Translations under genes and position numbers: made by a program | In this document: piece by piece, positions 47,871-61,786 of the stretch | How positions within the stretch are numbered: the first letter of the stretch is position 1 | Layout: each line of letters opens with the position of its first letter | Source of the DNA: Tetragonia tetragonoides | Taxonomy: Eukaryota > Streptophyta > Magnoliopsida > Caryophyllales > Aizoaceae | Assembly (NCBI GenBank): GCA_038025085.1 | Contig: CM076147.1 | Location: forward strand, 27,133,001-27,197,000 | Length of the DNA: 64,000 nt | Direction: 5' to 3' | Notes under the pieces: model-generated | What the model was told of the DNA's origin: nothing | The model's database searches: none | What the model saw: only the letters and a program-made list of their open reading frames with translations

Positions 47871-50800
47871 ATGGCTTCTTCTGGAACGTTGCGATGTTCA
47901 TCACCAATTTGCAATTTGCCCAACAATTCTTACAATTCAGTTTCCTTCAATCGGAAACCTTTCTCAGTTTCCTTCCCTTCAAATTTCAGTCGATCTAATC
48001 GTCTTTCTATTCGATCATCTTCCACTTCTGGTATCTCTCTTTCTCTTTCTCTTTCTCTCTCTGTTTCAATTGGTCAATTTTATGAGTTTGCTTTTGCTTA
48101 TTTGTGTAATTTAAGCTTATTTGTGTAATTTAAGCTTATATTCTTTTCTGGGTAAGCTCATATCTAAATTTAAAATTAAAAAAAAATTCTTTTCTGGGTA
48201 AGCTTGAAAAGTTTTTGGGTTTTTGGTTTTTGAGATATGTCTGAGATAAGTGTATAATTTACCAGATTATGTGATATTGTCACATTGATTGAACTCTGCA
48301 AGTGGGTTTGTGGAGAAGTTTCTCTTTTTTGGTCATGTTGTGTTGATTGATTGATAAATTCTAATTTTTGTTTATGGGTCTTCTGTTATTGTAGTGATGC
48401 TCTCTGGGTTTGTTCAATTGGAAGTTTCGAGCTTTGGCTTCCTTTAATATTTTAGGGTTTTGGCCTTTAGGGCTGTATGCATCTAAAGCAAAGTTTCTTT
48501 CTTTAATTAGCATGTGAAGTTCAAACACCCAGGTAGCTTGAAACTGGATTATGACTGGTTTGCCTCAATGTCTGAACAAGTAACTGTTCCATCTGGATGC
48601 TTACTGGCCAATTGCAGTGAAGAGGGTTGTAAGAGTTAGTTATATACCATTCTATGCCAATTCCAGTTTAACCGGTTTTATTCCTTTCTTTTTAGCCAAA
48701 AGGAAAGAAAATCATCAGAAGCAGTAGTAGACTTTTATTAGCTGAATCTGCAGTTGTCGTCGTAAAACTGCGTTATTGAGAATAATGAACTCAAGGGGGA
48801 GGGGACAGAAGTAAAGAGATTTATGCAAATGGAACCGTTACTGACCCTTGGTAGGATCCACACTTGAGGATAAGGGAGAAAAATTCTTTCCAAATGCCTC
48901 TAGTAGGAAGTGTACATGCGAGGGCTGGAACTGCACTCAAGTCGATACCACTATGGCACCCATGGGTAGCTGAAATTATTGTATGTTATTGGCCTTGATA
49001 GAGGAGAACTCCCACCTTCCAATCTTGCCTTTTTTTGTAGGTAGGCTACACCTGTTGCATGAGAATCTGCAGAGAGATGCTGCACAAACCTCCTGAATAC
49101 GTAGAATTCAGTCTAAAGGCCTTGAAAGACCTCTAAACTTTGGTATCATAAAACATGCTTTGGCTTGTTCAAGGTTTTTTTGTTAACATTTCTTCTAGAA
49201 GTTGTCAACGTCTTTTGTTGGCATTAGGTCTTATAATGAATTCTTCGGTAGCCAATGGACTACATAATGAAGATTGGACAGAACAGAGGAAGCTGGGTAG
49301 AATGTTTTCCCGATTCCCATCTTGTGAACTTGTGGTTGCAATTTTCCTGACAAGTATGACTTCTGCTTAATTTAGAAGATGAGGAACCCTTTATACACAC
49401 TACTAAATGTTACAACAATGCCAGTTTTGGTTGTGGTTGTGGTGGGGCCTTGGTAGGTTAGAGTTGTGCAGGGCTATGGCACAGACTAGTCAAAAGACCA
49501 AAGAACACAATAACCCCGTAAAAAAAAGAAAAAAATCCTGGATTTTCAAGTCTTTGTTCCTTCTTAGTATTTTCCAGTGAATTCTTGTATTTGTCAGTGT
49601 ATTCTTGTATTTTTCGCATATCAATAGTGAATTGTTGAATTCAGTTCCCTATATAAACTTTTTCTCTGACATGCTTTTATCATGCTCTACAAAGTTTCAG
49701 CAATAGCAGCTGAGGGCTTGGCACCAGCAATTTCCCTTACAGATAATGCATTAAAGCATCTGAAAAGGATAAAGTCTGAACGCAGTGAGGATTTGTGCTT
49801 ACGAGTTGGTATTAAACAAGGTGGATGCTCTGGCATGTCTTATACAATGGATTTTGAGAGCATGGATAATACAAAACCAGATGATTCTTTGATTGAGCAC
49901 AATGGCTTTACTATTGGTAAGTACTAACTAAGCCTCCTCCCTCCACCACAATGCCTCCCCCCCCCCCCCCACACACAATGAAGAACTAAAAATAGAAAAA
50001 ACAAGGCATATAGAAGGAATAATGAGCCCATATGTTTAGTGCTTCTACCTTTTTTCCCGAAAAGAGAAATTGGATTACATGTTGCTACCTTTTGCACCAC
50101 CTTCTCAGGTTTCAGAATGTATGTAATGGATGTGATAGAACCCTAGGATTTCATTCTTCAGTTGACAATGACCATGTATTAGAAGTTGGAAACCTCAAAG
50201 CACAAGAATAAAAAAAAAGTGCTGCAGCGCAATTGACTAAATAGGGTACTCAGCTAAAAAGACATGTCCATGGTATAAGATGTTATGGTGTACTTGGACC
50301 TCATCTCTTTTCCCGTCGATAGACCAGTGTGACAGCCTTCCCCCCAACCTACTAAAGAAAGAATAAGGTTTTACAATTTCTGTTATCTTCAAACTCCATT
50401 GTGTCCTGACTCTTAAGGAACTCGCAAGAGACATAAAACTGGCAGTGAAAAGGCAAGCATTCTATTTGAGCTCTGTGCTATAGTGTGTTAGCTTTATAAG
50501 GGACAGTTGACTGTAAAATGAATATCTAATGGGAATTTTAGGCTGTTTTGTGGGATTTTATGTTCCCAAATTATCGTTCTCTTAGTGTTGTCAAGTCCTC
50601 TGATGGGTTTCATCTTCGTCCTTAACCTTGGTGCTTATTTGTACCTTATTTCCCTCTTGTGATCGAGAGTGCTGATTCTTGTGATGAGAGGACGACTTTT
50701 GGGTGGTGATATTTTCACTCATGAAGGGGACAAGGTGAAAGGCCATATTCCTATAGGAAAATAAGACTATACAATGTGACATTCTTGCATATATCTTTAG

Positions 50801-52017
50801 TAGTTCATAATACTTCATATCATATGTTTGTCAGCATGATGCATGGTAAATCTATAAATTCATATACAAACCTTTGTTTAATGCACGTCGTCTGGTGGAT
50901 ATATTCGTGTGAAATAGGTTCCCTGTATAGGAGCCTGAGATAGTTTATAATACTATCCTTTGTGTAGACTGCCATGGTAAAGCCCAGAAAACCACCTTTG
51001 GGTGGACTGGCGAGTAAAGGGTGTGGTTTAGGCATCCAATCTGTTCATAATCTCTGACATCTAAAAACTACATCATGATCTTGTGAGACATAAACCCTCG
51101 TTATCACCAAGAACATCATAATTTTGCTTGCTTGATGCAGCAATAGTGTATGTAAGGGGCAGCTACAGCATCTAGGATGATATTGGGTCAATAGCTGTTG
51201 CTGGAAGAAGCATATTGTCTTGAGGGGGGACCCAAGGGGACAAGGGAATGATTTGGATGTCTCTGTTAATGATCAATTTTGACTCTGTGATATTTGTTGA
51301 GTCGAGACTCTTTTATCTATGAAAGGCGTTAGCTAATTTTAAACAATAGCATCTTGAAACTACCTCATAACTATTAAAATGGTCCCTTTGACGTGAACTT
51401 GAAAGCCCTTCTAATTTTGACTGGATATAATTACTTGTACGATATCACAACTCATCTGAGAAGCTTGAATATTGAGAACTTAATGGGACAAATAAAAACG
51501 AATGTTTTTGATATCCTCAATGGGACAGAGGGAGTAACATACAGTATTAACCATGTATTGGCAGTTTGGCACCTTGCACCACCGCAACTCAAATGTACAA
51601 TGCCTCACCCCTGGATCAAACTTGTTAGCAATGATTGCATGAAAAAATGTTCTTCCTCAACTTGCTTGTCACCATATTTATTCATCCAACATGTCTTTTT
51701 GATGATTGAATTCTGCTTCAATGTGCCATTTTTTCTTGCTTGGTGTTTCTTTAACTTGATTGCCATCACCCTGAGCATTATTACCTGCATGGCGAAGTTA
51801 GACACTAGTTTTCGTGTAAATCTCTACTAAGGCAGTATAAGCTCACTTGATGATAACCTTTCATTATTTTCCATCTGCAGTTTGTGATCCAAAGAGTCTC
51901 TTGTTCCTATATGGAATGCAATTGGACTACAGTGACGCACTCATAGGCGGGGGCTTCAATTTCAAGAATCCAAATGCAACTAAAACTTGTGGCTGTGGAA
52001 AATCCTTTGCAACATAG
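47871..52017 (+). CDS. CPISCA: Plastid A-type iron-sulfur carrier (SufA/IscA-like)
   Basis: Three exons: 47871-48030, 49695-49916, 51881-52017, all in frame, 172 residues. Residues 1 to about 53 form a Ser/Asn/Arg-rich plastid transit peptide starting [11 protein letters not shown]. The mature HesB/IscA domain runs from [16 protein letters not shown] through QGGCSGMSY and [11 protein letters not shown] to [10 protein letters not shown] at the C-terminus. The three cysteines (one in CSGM, two in CGCG) that bind the transient cluster or iron are present. It delivers Fe-S clusters to stromal apoproteins in the SUF pathway. Introns are about 1.66 and 1.96 kb with GT/AG ends. The start is the first Met, giving a normal transit peptide. 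The 5' flank has a CT-rich tract in the intron-1 donor region. No lesions seen; identity is secure from the C-terminal block. Confidence 0.95.
51490..51536. mobile_element. Right end of a Stowaway-like MITE in CPISCA intron 2
   Basis: Contains GGGACAGAGGGAGTA, the complement of the TACTCCCTCTGTCCC terminus typical of plant Stowaway elements. The left end is not clearly defined. Confidence 0.45.
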
Positions 52018-52239
52018 ATTTGAAAACTACGTATATACAAAACTCTTATCAAAGCAATACGGAATGTCTTTGATTTGATTATGGGCTTGTGACATTGACA
52101 ATGAATCTTATGAAAGCTTCTCTTAAATCACATCATAGCATTATTTTGGATTGCTTGAAGTTGAAACGTTGCTTAGAAATTGTTCCATACCGAATTGTGT
52201 GTGCTTCCTGTTGCTTTGCAAATTTACTTCATAAGTCTG

Positions 52240-52333
52240 AAAGTTGTCATCATCAAGGGAGTCTTTACCAGTTGACCCTCAGAGTCAAAGTTGTCATCAT
52301 CAAGGGAGTCTTTACCAGTTGACCCTCAGAGTC
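52240..52333. repeat. 47-bp tandem duplication in the 3' flank of CPISCA
   Basis: Two nearly exact units (AAAGTTGTCATCATCAAGGG...) at 52240 and 52287. Probably within or just beyond the 3' UTR. Confidence 0.92.
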
Positions 52334-52446
52334 TCTTGATGTTGTCCCCCATATTCGCATACCTCATAAACAGTTGTTCAACTTGACAACCAACCCATGT
52401 CAGCCGTTATGTATGCAAGTTAGTTATTGTAGTAGCTGAGTTTTTT

Positions 52447-52481
<35 letters not shown>

Positions 52482-53293
52482 CATTTTATGTTTTCTTTGG
52501 GTTTAGGAACTTCATTTTTTCAAGTTGTTTTCCTTCGTTTCGGGTGTTTTTTGAAAACTAAGACCCAGTTTTTTGAAACCAAAAATTATGGTTTCTAGTT
52601 TTCACTTTCCAATTTTGAAAATAAAGTACACAACTATAAAGGAGAAAAAAAATTAACTCCAAAAAAAATTCCACAAGGGGCTATAAAAATTTAAAAACCA
52701 AAAATTTGCATCTCGCAACCACCCAAAGAAGTTTCTACTTTTCTAGGTAGAATAAAGGTTTTACACTTCTGGTTTTTGAGACAAAGTATAAGGAGCATTT
52801 CTCAAGCCACTGTTCGAAAGAAATAGAGCACACCGTCTCTCTCTCTATACTGTGATCAAAAAGTTTCATTAAGCAAGTCAACCCTATGCTAGACATGGCT
52901 CCTTCGTCCTTCCATCTTACTGCCTGATTAATGGTCTAGGGTTTCAGTTCAAAATTGTAAAACTTTGCTATCTTTTCAAGACGAGTGTGAGTGTGTGACT
53001 CAATGAAAACAAATCAAATTTCCAATATCCACAGCAAAATGCAATTGGATTCAATATCAGTATATAAATGCTTGAAAGCAAGCAAGATCGGGAAATATAA
53101 ACACATTACGGAGCATTCGATTGCTAGTCATTCCGCTACAAGTCTTGCACGTCCCCAACGGAATAAACTCAATTTATTCTAAAAAAAAAAAACAAAAAGG
53201 GACAGGATATCCTGCCCATAAGCTAAACAAGTATATGCTTTCAACTTTCAGCAACAATTGTTTCAGCAAACAAAAAAAATCCAAGCCAGAATC
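52334..53293. other. Intergenic stretch between convergent CPISCA and ATP synthase genes
   Basis: Contains a T-run of about 35 bases (52446-52480) and AT-rich DNA. Both flanking genes end here, so the 3' UTRs lie in this region. No gene recognised. Confidence 0.6.
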
Positions 53294-56200
53294 TTAGAGG
53301 AAGTTTCTGATGTCGAGTGACTTCACATCAACCATTTCCTCATCCTTGAATTCCTCCCTGAAGAAGAGGTCAAAAGGTGATAAAATTCAGTCAGGGCGTC
53401 ACTACAGAGGAAACAGATTAAACAATAGCATTTTAAAAACTCACATAACACAATAAAAACAACGATCACTCATAGTCTCATACACACCCGGTCTTGGCAC
53501 TTTGCAACTCAGAAACACTAATTTACCCAAGGTGATTTAGTACTAAAGCTTACTTCATTAGCCCAAACAAGCAAATAGTGTGTAGACATCCATAACAAAA
53601 CTTTTATGCACAGAGGAATTGCAATGAGATAATTGTTAAACCAATTTACTTGTACCAACCCCAACCACAAACAACATGAAGCCTTCGCAGCTTGCTCCAA
53701 TAACCTCTTTCTGCCTAAAGAAGAACAAGTGCACGAAGTACGTTTAAATGCAACACCAGTTCAGGAAAGAAAACTCCCATGAGAATGTTGTGGCTATTAT
53801 GTCATCTGAAATAAAAAGTGGGAATTTGCATCGCCAAAATTTCTTTAGACAAGATCACTGCAATGTCTGAAATTCATCATCTATCACAGTTCAACTAATT
53901 AATGCTGTCTCCTTTCCATTGAATAGTGTTCTTCAGCTAAGAGTGATTTATTTGACTTCATTTTGCTGCCATCTAAGAAAACACATTGAAGCTTATTCAA
54001 CAGCCCTTCGTCTACCCACCCACCGCCCTAAAATAAAATGAGGCTTTGTGCATTAATTTCCTCAGGCATGGTCCTAATATGTAGCCAAACAACCAATGCA
54101 GACTGGACCTCAGGTATTTAAAAGTTGAACTGTCAATAACTAGGGTCGGTGGAAAAGCAGAGTAGGAACAAAGCTACTTCTTCTGAATCTCTAGTCAGTA
54201 GCTAAAGGCTCCTTGATTGCCTCACACTATACCCTTCTAAGATGTTTCTTCTCTCTTAATCTAAGTATTCAGGATCAAAATTTATTGCTAACCACAGATG
54301 GTGAGTTTTGGTTTAGGATATCACATTATGGCTAAAACATAGTTGCCAACAAAGTCATCCAGTTACCTTTCCCTGACCTCCTGGAGTGGAAACCCTTTTA
54401 ATTTCATGTTTAGAATCTACGAAAGCACATGCTTGGGAAAAATCTTAATTCAAGTCCGCAAAATAATTGCTGCAAACTTGAATATGACACAGAGTCACCT
54501 CTATTCGTATTGACTTACCCAGTACATGAAAAGCCAAAAAGTTTTAGGAGGGATAGTTGGGAATCCACCTCCAGAGATTTGCACTTTGGTGGTAACTGGC
54601 TTACATAAATAGCTAGGGATAATGACGTCATAGTTTATCATTATTGAGCAATGAGAAATCAGAGATCCATGAGCTGCTACTCTGACACAATGAGGAAGAC
54701 TGACATGTGCGGTTTGAATAGTGTTGTTGATATAATGAAACATCTGAAGGAAAAGGACTTATTGGCCTCAAGTGGAGACAGATAATGGGCTAAGACCAAA
54801 TTATTCTCAAGCATACAAAAAGAGGAAATAATCAGTTTGTATAACTTCTGTTTGCCAAGGAACTATGTCCAGAGACCAATGTGAACCAAGGCCTTTCTAC
54901 TCTTAACGACTTGCGTATACATAATTTAACGCAAAAAGTTGCCACTGTTGCTGTCTATCCAAACAAACCACCAACAAAAAACAGAGAACTGGTTTAGGCC
55001 AACACATGGACACAAGCCCATGTTTGACACTTGAAGTAGAGTCTGCGTAACATAGATTGTGGCCTTTCTGGAAGAAAGTGCAAAGATCAACATTTATGGC
55101 AGTCCCACTTTGTCATATGTTGGGACTAGAAAATCAGTGGACTCTTTGGGTTTTGACTCAGTTAAAAACAAAGACTCTGAATTCTATGGCAAGCATAGTG
55201 TTTTACCCCACATAATTTTATCAAATTTGAAGAATAGAGAGGCCTCTTGGAGTGACAACTGACAAGTCCCATAGCAACATGTAGAATACAAGTTTAAAAA
55301 AGGAAAGCAGAAGATGTTTTGCTCTGGGATAGGATGCTGAAAGAAGACTTTGTAGCACTTGTGATTACAGTGAACTTGCTTTTGTTTTACATGGAATATG
55401 TTGGTCAATGCTATTCGATTGGACATGCCTGAGCTGTAGCAAAATTTGTCAAACACTACCTAGACACACTTACTGTGCATTACAGCCTTTCATAGGTTTT
55501 ATTTTTTTGGTTATTTAGTATCTTTTATGACAGTGTTGGTAAGTTATCATCGTTTGCCGGATTCCGGCCAAAAATACAGGTGAACTGAGAGAGGCAATCA
55601 TGGTTTGACCCCAAGGAAAAGGCTCTAAAGAGGTTCTCAAGGTTAGGTATGTACAGTCGGGAGAGGCAACCATCGGCAACTTCACAATATATTTCAAAGA
55701 GTAGTGAATTTTTTTGGCTCCATTAGAAATGGACCTAATACTATCATAAATGGTTGTAGTTATAAAACAAAAGTTATAAAAGGCTGCAATTTGCAAAAGG
55801 TGTATTGTAAATTGTGGCCTAAAACAAACACTGGCAAAGACGAGTATCCCAGAACCTCCTTACGGGCCCTACCGACCTGGGAGGGAGCCTCTTTAGATGC
55901 ACTGGAGTGATGGTTGATATGCACAAACCGAAATGTCAGGTAAATAAACAATACTCCATCCGTCTCGCAAAGAATGCAACTCTTTGAAATTAGTAAAGAT
56001 AAGGGAACATCATTAAATGCAGTGAATTTATTTCAGGTGTGTGCAATTTGAATTTCTTGGCATATTTGGAGTTCCAATGCCAATTATTTTGAGTTGATTC
56101 GCAATGTTTTGGGACATCCAAAAATAGAAAGATTTGCGAACTTTAAGGGACAGAGGGAGTACAAAAAATATCCACACAATGCTGATTTTAGAAGGTAGAG

Positions 56201-58481
56201 AAGCAACATACTTCTTCTTTTGAGTTTCCATTGCCTCAAGGGCATCCTTCTTCAACTCTTCCAATTGAGCCTTGGCAATTTTGTTATCCAGCTGCTCCTC
56301 ATATTTGGGCAAATCACTCCTGTTGATTCCAAGCCTGTTTTTGGGAGAGAATGAGAAAACTGATTTAGCAGAACCCAATTTATCTCTTGTCATAGAAATT
56401 TAGTAAATATCATAGAAATTCCAATTATATCAATGATAAATGAAGCTTTCCCCTTTTCAATATCTTTTCCGACACGAACAATTAATATATAGTTAACAAT
56501 ATTTTAGGGGAGACAAAAGGATTGACCACCGCTTCATGTTTAATAGGAAACCAACAACTGATATGACAATTGCTAAAGATGTTCTTAGTTTTGAGTCTGA
56601 CACCTCTTCCCATGCTTCTTTTTGAAATATCTGGTGTGCATGTATGGACTTTTAGGGGCCAGAGAAGTGAAAAGATTTTGGGGAGCAGGAAACTTAGAAT
56701 GTAAAGAACAATATGAGGGGCTCTCTCAATCTGGAAGATTAGCTTTAAGGTAGCTATATCCACCAACTAGTTGAAAATCTTCTACACCTTCGATTGACAA
56801 TAAAACAAAAAGATCATGGGGCATTCAAAGGCACTCTTGAGAATCTCCTCAAGGTCAATGCCCCTTTATTACTTATTTTTTCCTTCTTTTGACATGGAGT
56901 GTGAAGGTGCTCCAATTCGAAAATCGTCTCATGAATTAGAGAACAACTTACTTCTTATTAACCACATCAAACTCTGCCATTAAACGACTCATTCCTTGCT
57001 TATCATTTCTCATGAGAGGTTTCTTGAGTTCTTTTTCAACTTTGTCCAAGGCTTCAAACATCATGGCCTCTGCACCAAGATCGTCAGTGAGGCCTCTCCT
57101 GCATAATGTTTTGTCAAAATAAGATTCTACTACAACTCCAGACAAAAAATGTAAAACTCAACCAGTAGAAGACAAGCCTTAGAAAGCATCCAATGTCAGA
57201 GATTGGGAAGAGAGGGGGGTTAGAACAGCAGCAAGGGAAATAGCAAAGAACTGTACGGAACATACTTGGTCCGTATGTCTTGCAGCGTCAGAAGATAAGT
57301 ACGGGCATCCTCAATTCCTTGTGTTTTTGTTTCGATTGTGTATTTAATCCTTTGGGCCTCTGAGAAAAGGTCTGCCCTGTATGGTAAATCATACGACAAG
57401 TAAATGAATAACTGCGCAAGAACTGGATGTCTAAGAATATAACAATCTAACACTTTGAAAGTTCCAAATCAAGAAATGATCACAAAGATTGGGCATCCAT
57501 ATTCTTTCAATTGAAAATTGATGCTCATACTTCACATCAACCAAAAATTTTGAACAAGAAATTTCAATCTCAAAAATAGAAGCACCTCATCCAAAAACCA
57601 ACCAAACAAGAAATTACGCAACCTGTTTGACAGGTTACTCATACACATCATGATCAATTATTGAAGGTAACAGACATTTGGAGAAGAAAATAGGCCATAG
57701 GGTCACAACATATCAAACATCTATGTTTACCCATGGTGTAATATAATTAATTGAAATTGCTAACAACCTAACTAAGCGGAATTAGCATAAAACTTTCGTA
57801 TATTTGGCCATTTGGGTGTAACCTTCTGATAGATGTTTATGTTTTTCACTGTTGAGGTGGTATATGAAGGCCTACTGGCTCACGGATTTTGTGTCAGTAC
57901 TTTCTGGTGCCAAAAGAATCTTATATTTTTTTCGTTTCAAAAAGAGAAGGCAATCAAGAATACTTTTCAAGCCTAGTCACAAGCCTCTTCATAGCTACAT
58001 CAATCTCTATAATATCAAGAACCTTAAGAAAGCTTTAAAAATTATCCATCCAACATATACTCGCAACCTAAGTCCTAAAGAAAGTTGCATGCTGAGCCTT
58101 CCCATACGACAAGGCCCACAACAAAACCCTCTTCTGGCCTTTATTCTTGTCCATTGTACTTACTTAAGATCCTACACTGTTTGACTGGTCGATATCCACA
58201 TCTTTCTATGTTCTCCACCTATTCCTCACAGCTCACTGTATGCATAATATACTTTAGGAATACTATATATACATAATCATTTTGTATAAATTCAGCAACA
58301 TAGCTTAAGCCTTAAATATTAAGTCAACTTGCATAAGGAACAAATGCATAAAAAATACAGCAAAGTACAAATCAATCAGGATGTTGAAACATATGAAAGC
58401 AAAGAAATTGAACATGAAAGTCCGAACATGACGTAGCGGGGGGTGCCTCGGTCGCCATTCACTTGCACCCTCTTTTTCACA

Positions 58482-58513
<32 letters not shown>

Positions 58514-60123
58514 CAAAGAAATGACCACATTAAGCAAAGTAGCCAACATATCATGTAATAAACTGAAAGGTAAATAGAAAGGGACATACTTTTCTCGTAC
58601 AGTCTTCATGACCTTAGCATATTGTGCTACAGCTACTGGGTCCTCTGGGTCTAAGGTGATCTTTTCCTGACGAAGTACACTCATGGCCGTCTCAAACTTT
58701 TTCTTAACCTCCAAAAATATGCCCTTCAGCATCTCTTTTCAGCCGAAAAGAATGTCATGCAGGATAAAAAAAAAGTGAGTTCCAGTAATTTAAATAAATG
58801 CGTCATCATAGAGGAGAAAAAACTTGAATGCCTTTCCACTTCAGGGGTTGGAGGTAAGGAATGTGGGAGCACTATGCAATGAATGTAAAGGGTATGTATC
58901 CACACTTTTAGAGCATATTTTCTCCATTCTACAACAAATTTCTAAGGTCCAAATTATTAACAGAATGCAGTTTAACGAGTCTACTAAACAAATCACTCTT
59001 GCTGTAGCAATTAGTGTCAAGTATCTAAGAAAAGAAATGGACCCCTCCTCCCAACACTATCTCCCTGATGCAAGTGTATGGGAAAGAGGACATCATAGTT
59101 ACACAAGCTTGAGTACCAAAAAACTCTAGCACTATGAAGTCCAAAGAGACGCACATTGATAAAAATTCGTAAAGAACTAAGCTTTGCAATTTATTCTCAG
59201 TCTACACGTTCTTGTCTAGATGCTGCACATTCATTAAACCATAGTAAAACCATATTCTTTCTTGTCTAGATGCTGATGCATTAAACCATAGAGGAACCAC
59301 ATTGTATTTTCTATTGGATGGAAGGATACATGACTATGAAGATGAAAAGATGTACAAAGCCAAAAAATTATGTGACTCACCATCTCCCTTAAGACCTTTG
59401 GGAGCAGGAGCAGCTTCTTTGGCAAAGTAGCGAACTGGGATAACACGGTCCTTCTGCAAAATGATCTGACCACCGCATAGCTGTAAACACAAAAAATTAA
59501 TATAAATGAACGAAGTGAACAATGAATTCTAACATAAAGAAGGATAACGAAATTGAAAACCCCCCTAGATTTTAAAATACAAACTGCTATGTTTCAATTG
59601 GCCACAACACATATATGCCAATGTCTAGCCTAGTTAACATATTGCATACAATCCGAGCAATGACCAAATGACTAAAGCTCCAACAGTAGAATATAAAACA
59701 ATCATCCAAACCCCATTGCATTTGCGCCTAAAATTAACACCAAATAGCCAAAACAAACAGCGAAAACCACAAAATATCTCCAAATTGGAGACATTCTTTA
59801 TAGCCTTGTATACGTAGCTTAACCATTTTTCTCCATTTACTTATTTCTCTTTCATGAACCACAATGCCATTTATCCTTTTTCATCATCAAGTGAATGAAG
59901 ACCACTAGGAAAACAATACAAGAGGAAAATCCAATTGCAAACACACAAAAATTACAATCATTTCTCAATAAACACCGATAAGAAACTAACACACTTTTCA
60001 TCCCGAGAGACCAAAATCGATAACAACTTCGTTCGATCCAGCGACACATAAGATCGAAGAAAACCCTAATCGGAAAAATCGGATCGAAATGGAGCACATA
60101 AATCAAGATTGGGATCGGAACTG

Positions 60124-60188
<65 letters not shown>

Positions 60189-60223
60189 TTGGATTTAGAT
60201 AGAAGACGAGAAGAAAACGCCAT
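53294..60223 (-). CDS. Mitochondrial ATP synthase 24-kDa (FAd) subunit
   Basis: Seven exons on the minus strand: 60185-60223, 59381-59480, 58590-58734, 57266-57376, 56952-57098, 56212-56334, 53294-53357. Junction phases agree throughout and total 242 residues. Starts MAFSSRLLSKSKQ, an Arg/Ser/Lys mitochondrial presequence running to about VRYFAKEA. Helical, Lys/Glu-rich body: EMLKGIFLEVKKKFETAM, KITLDPEDPVAVAQYAKVMK, RGLTDDLGAEAMMFEALDK, SDLPKYEEQLDNKIAKAQ. It ends VKSLDIRNFL. This matches the plant-specific peripheral-stalk-associated subunit of F1Fo ATP synthase, called MGP1 in Arabidopsis, where it is needed for male gametophyte function. Intron 6 (2.85 kb) contains a Stowaway MITE. An AG microsatellite lies in intron 1 (about 60128-60181). 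No disruptive changes seen. Confidence 0.93.
55954..56159. mobile_element. Stowaway MITE in intron 6 of the ATP synthase gene
   Basis: 206 bp flanked by TA (55952-55953, 56160-56161). Left end CTCCATCCGTCTCGCAAAG; the complement of the right end is CTCCCTCTGTCCC. No coding content. Confidence 0.8.
58488..58513. repeat. A-run in intron 3 of the ATP synthase gene
   Basis: Homopolymer of about 26 A (plus strand). No associated retroelement recognised. Confidence 0.9.
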
Positions 60224-60320
60224 GATCGAGAGAGCTTCAAGTCAGTATCGATTCACAGTATGGAGTTAGAGTTCGATTTCTAGGGTTTGTTGTAAAGGTC
60301 TTCTGAGCTCTCCTGAATCA

Positions 60321-60359
<39 letters not shown>

Positions 60360-60913
60360 AGGGACGAGAAGGGGCCGTCGGATAGAACAACAGGCTTTGC
60401 TTTAAATCAAGACCGTTCGTCTCAATTTGGTTTGTTTTTTTGTTTTTTTTGAAAGGATCAATTGGGTATTTTTGGGTTTGAGAAACATAAGGTTTTTTAA
60501 TGTCTCATTATCCAAAAATAAATAAACAAAAATGTAAATAAACAAACCTTAATCATTTTTTAAGTCTTTTCATAAAGTATCCTTTTCAATTTCAAACACC
60601 TTCTCAATTCCGTACTCACACCCGAAAATTGAGTGTTTGATTTTGTAGCACCGAGTTTACTTTATCGCAAATAGGTATTAGGGGTTTTATTAAACCAAAA
60701 AACTAAATCTTTTGAGTTAAAGAGTTCAAGAATTTTTAGTCCAAAAGAGTTTCTTTTTAAAAAAAATTGGTGGCTCAAATTAATTATTTCCTATCAAAAT
60801 CTTTATCAAATTAGGTTGAATCTCTAAGGTTCTTTACACAACTAAATTGAGTTGTCTTATTGATGGATTTGTGTTACTCTAGTGTATACCTTTTGTTTGT
60901 ATGAGCAAAAAGC
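60224..60913. other. Promoter and 5' flank of the ATP synthase gene
   Basis: Contains a second AG microsatellite (about 60326-60356) just upstream of the leader; the minus strand reads as the CT-rich tract common in plant 5' leaders. Further out the DNA is AT-rich without genes. No clear TATA box chosen. Confidence 0.5.
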
Positions 60914-61074
60914 GGGAGTTTAAGTGGTAGAATCCTCACCTTTATGTTATGGGTTCGAGACTCATTGTCCTAAATTTCGAATTAAGAGGGATATTTGTTG
61001 TTGTAGGTCTTCAGGCCAACCCTCCTCCATGTAACGGGACTAAGAGTCCGACTTCTTTGCCTATTAAAAAAAAA
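60914..61074 (+). mobile_element. tRNA-derived SINE, different family
   Basis: tRNA-like head GGGAGTTTAAGTGGTAGAAT (A box) with B box GGGTTCGAGAC at 60951-60961; about 100-bp body; A9 tail at 61066-61074. AAAAAGC occurs before the head and at the tail edge, a weak TSD candidate. Confidence 0.6.
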
Positions 61075-61786
61075 GCTTTTATTTTTAGCGTGCTTGAATT
61101 TTTTGCACATGGTGTAGGCCAAAGTCATTGAGTTCAGTCTTCAACGTCATCCGGTTACTTGCCCACCCTCTCTTTTATCGGTAGATTCTTTAGATGTTCT
61201 TTTTTCTTTGTTTCAATCAAGTGGTCACTTTTTATATACTTCTGACTTGTATTTTTGGATGTGTGACTGCGTAACTATTGATGATTGTATAATTTTTGTG
61301 TCTATTAGTTCAATTTTTAGCTTTGTGATATTGTTAGCATTTGATGGAGCCCTGCAATTAGAGATAACAAGATAAGGAAGAACTGGAGACACTTCTTCAC
61401 TAAGGAAACTGATGCAGTCATAACTAAGAGTATATGAAACAATGTAACGGAATCTTGTAGAGCAATATTATTATAATGCAATATACAAACCTATAGAATC
61501 ATCTCAACACAATAAACGCTATTTTTTCTCCTAAATGTTCATCTCACTATTAACCACTTGGTACAAAATTTTGCATCCAGTCAGATGTTTGAAGTGATTC
61601 AATGTGCCGTAGTATTGATTGATTTTCCATTGGAGAAAAAGAGTTCCATCCTCCATCTGCTCACTGACTCTCTCGCGCTTTGTGAGAACTGCAACTTCCG
61701 ACCATTTATGACCATGAATTAAAGAGGCAGCACTTGGCACGCCATGCTCGTCCTTGTCTTTAGTACCTTTCCCGTCAACTCCCAAG
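61075..61786. other. 3' flank of the acetyltransferase gene
   Basis: AT-rich. Probably contains the 3' UTR of the minus-strand gene that ends at 61787. The ORF across 61531-61845 overlaps its last codons in another frame and is not a gene. Confidence 0.5.

Noticed and set aside
51393..51830. 145-codon frame in CPISCA intron 2
   Set aside because: Lies between well-defined exons, overlaps a MITE end, and has no recognisable family.
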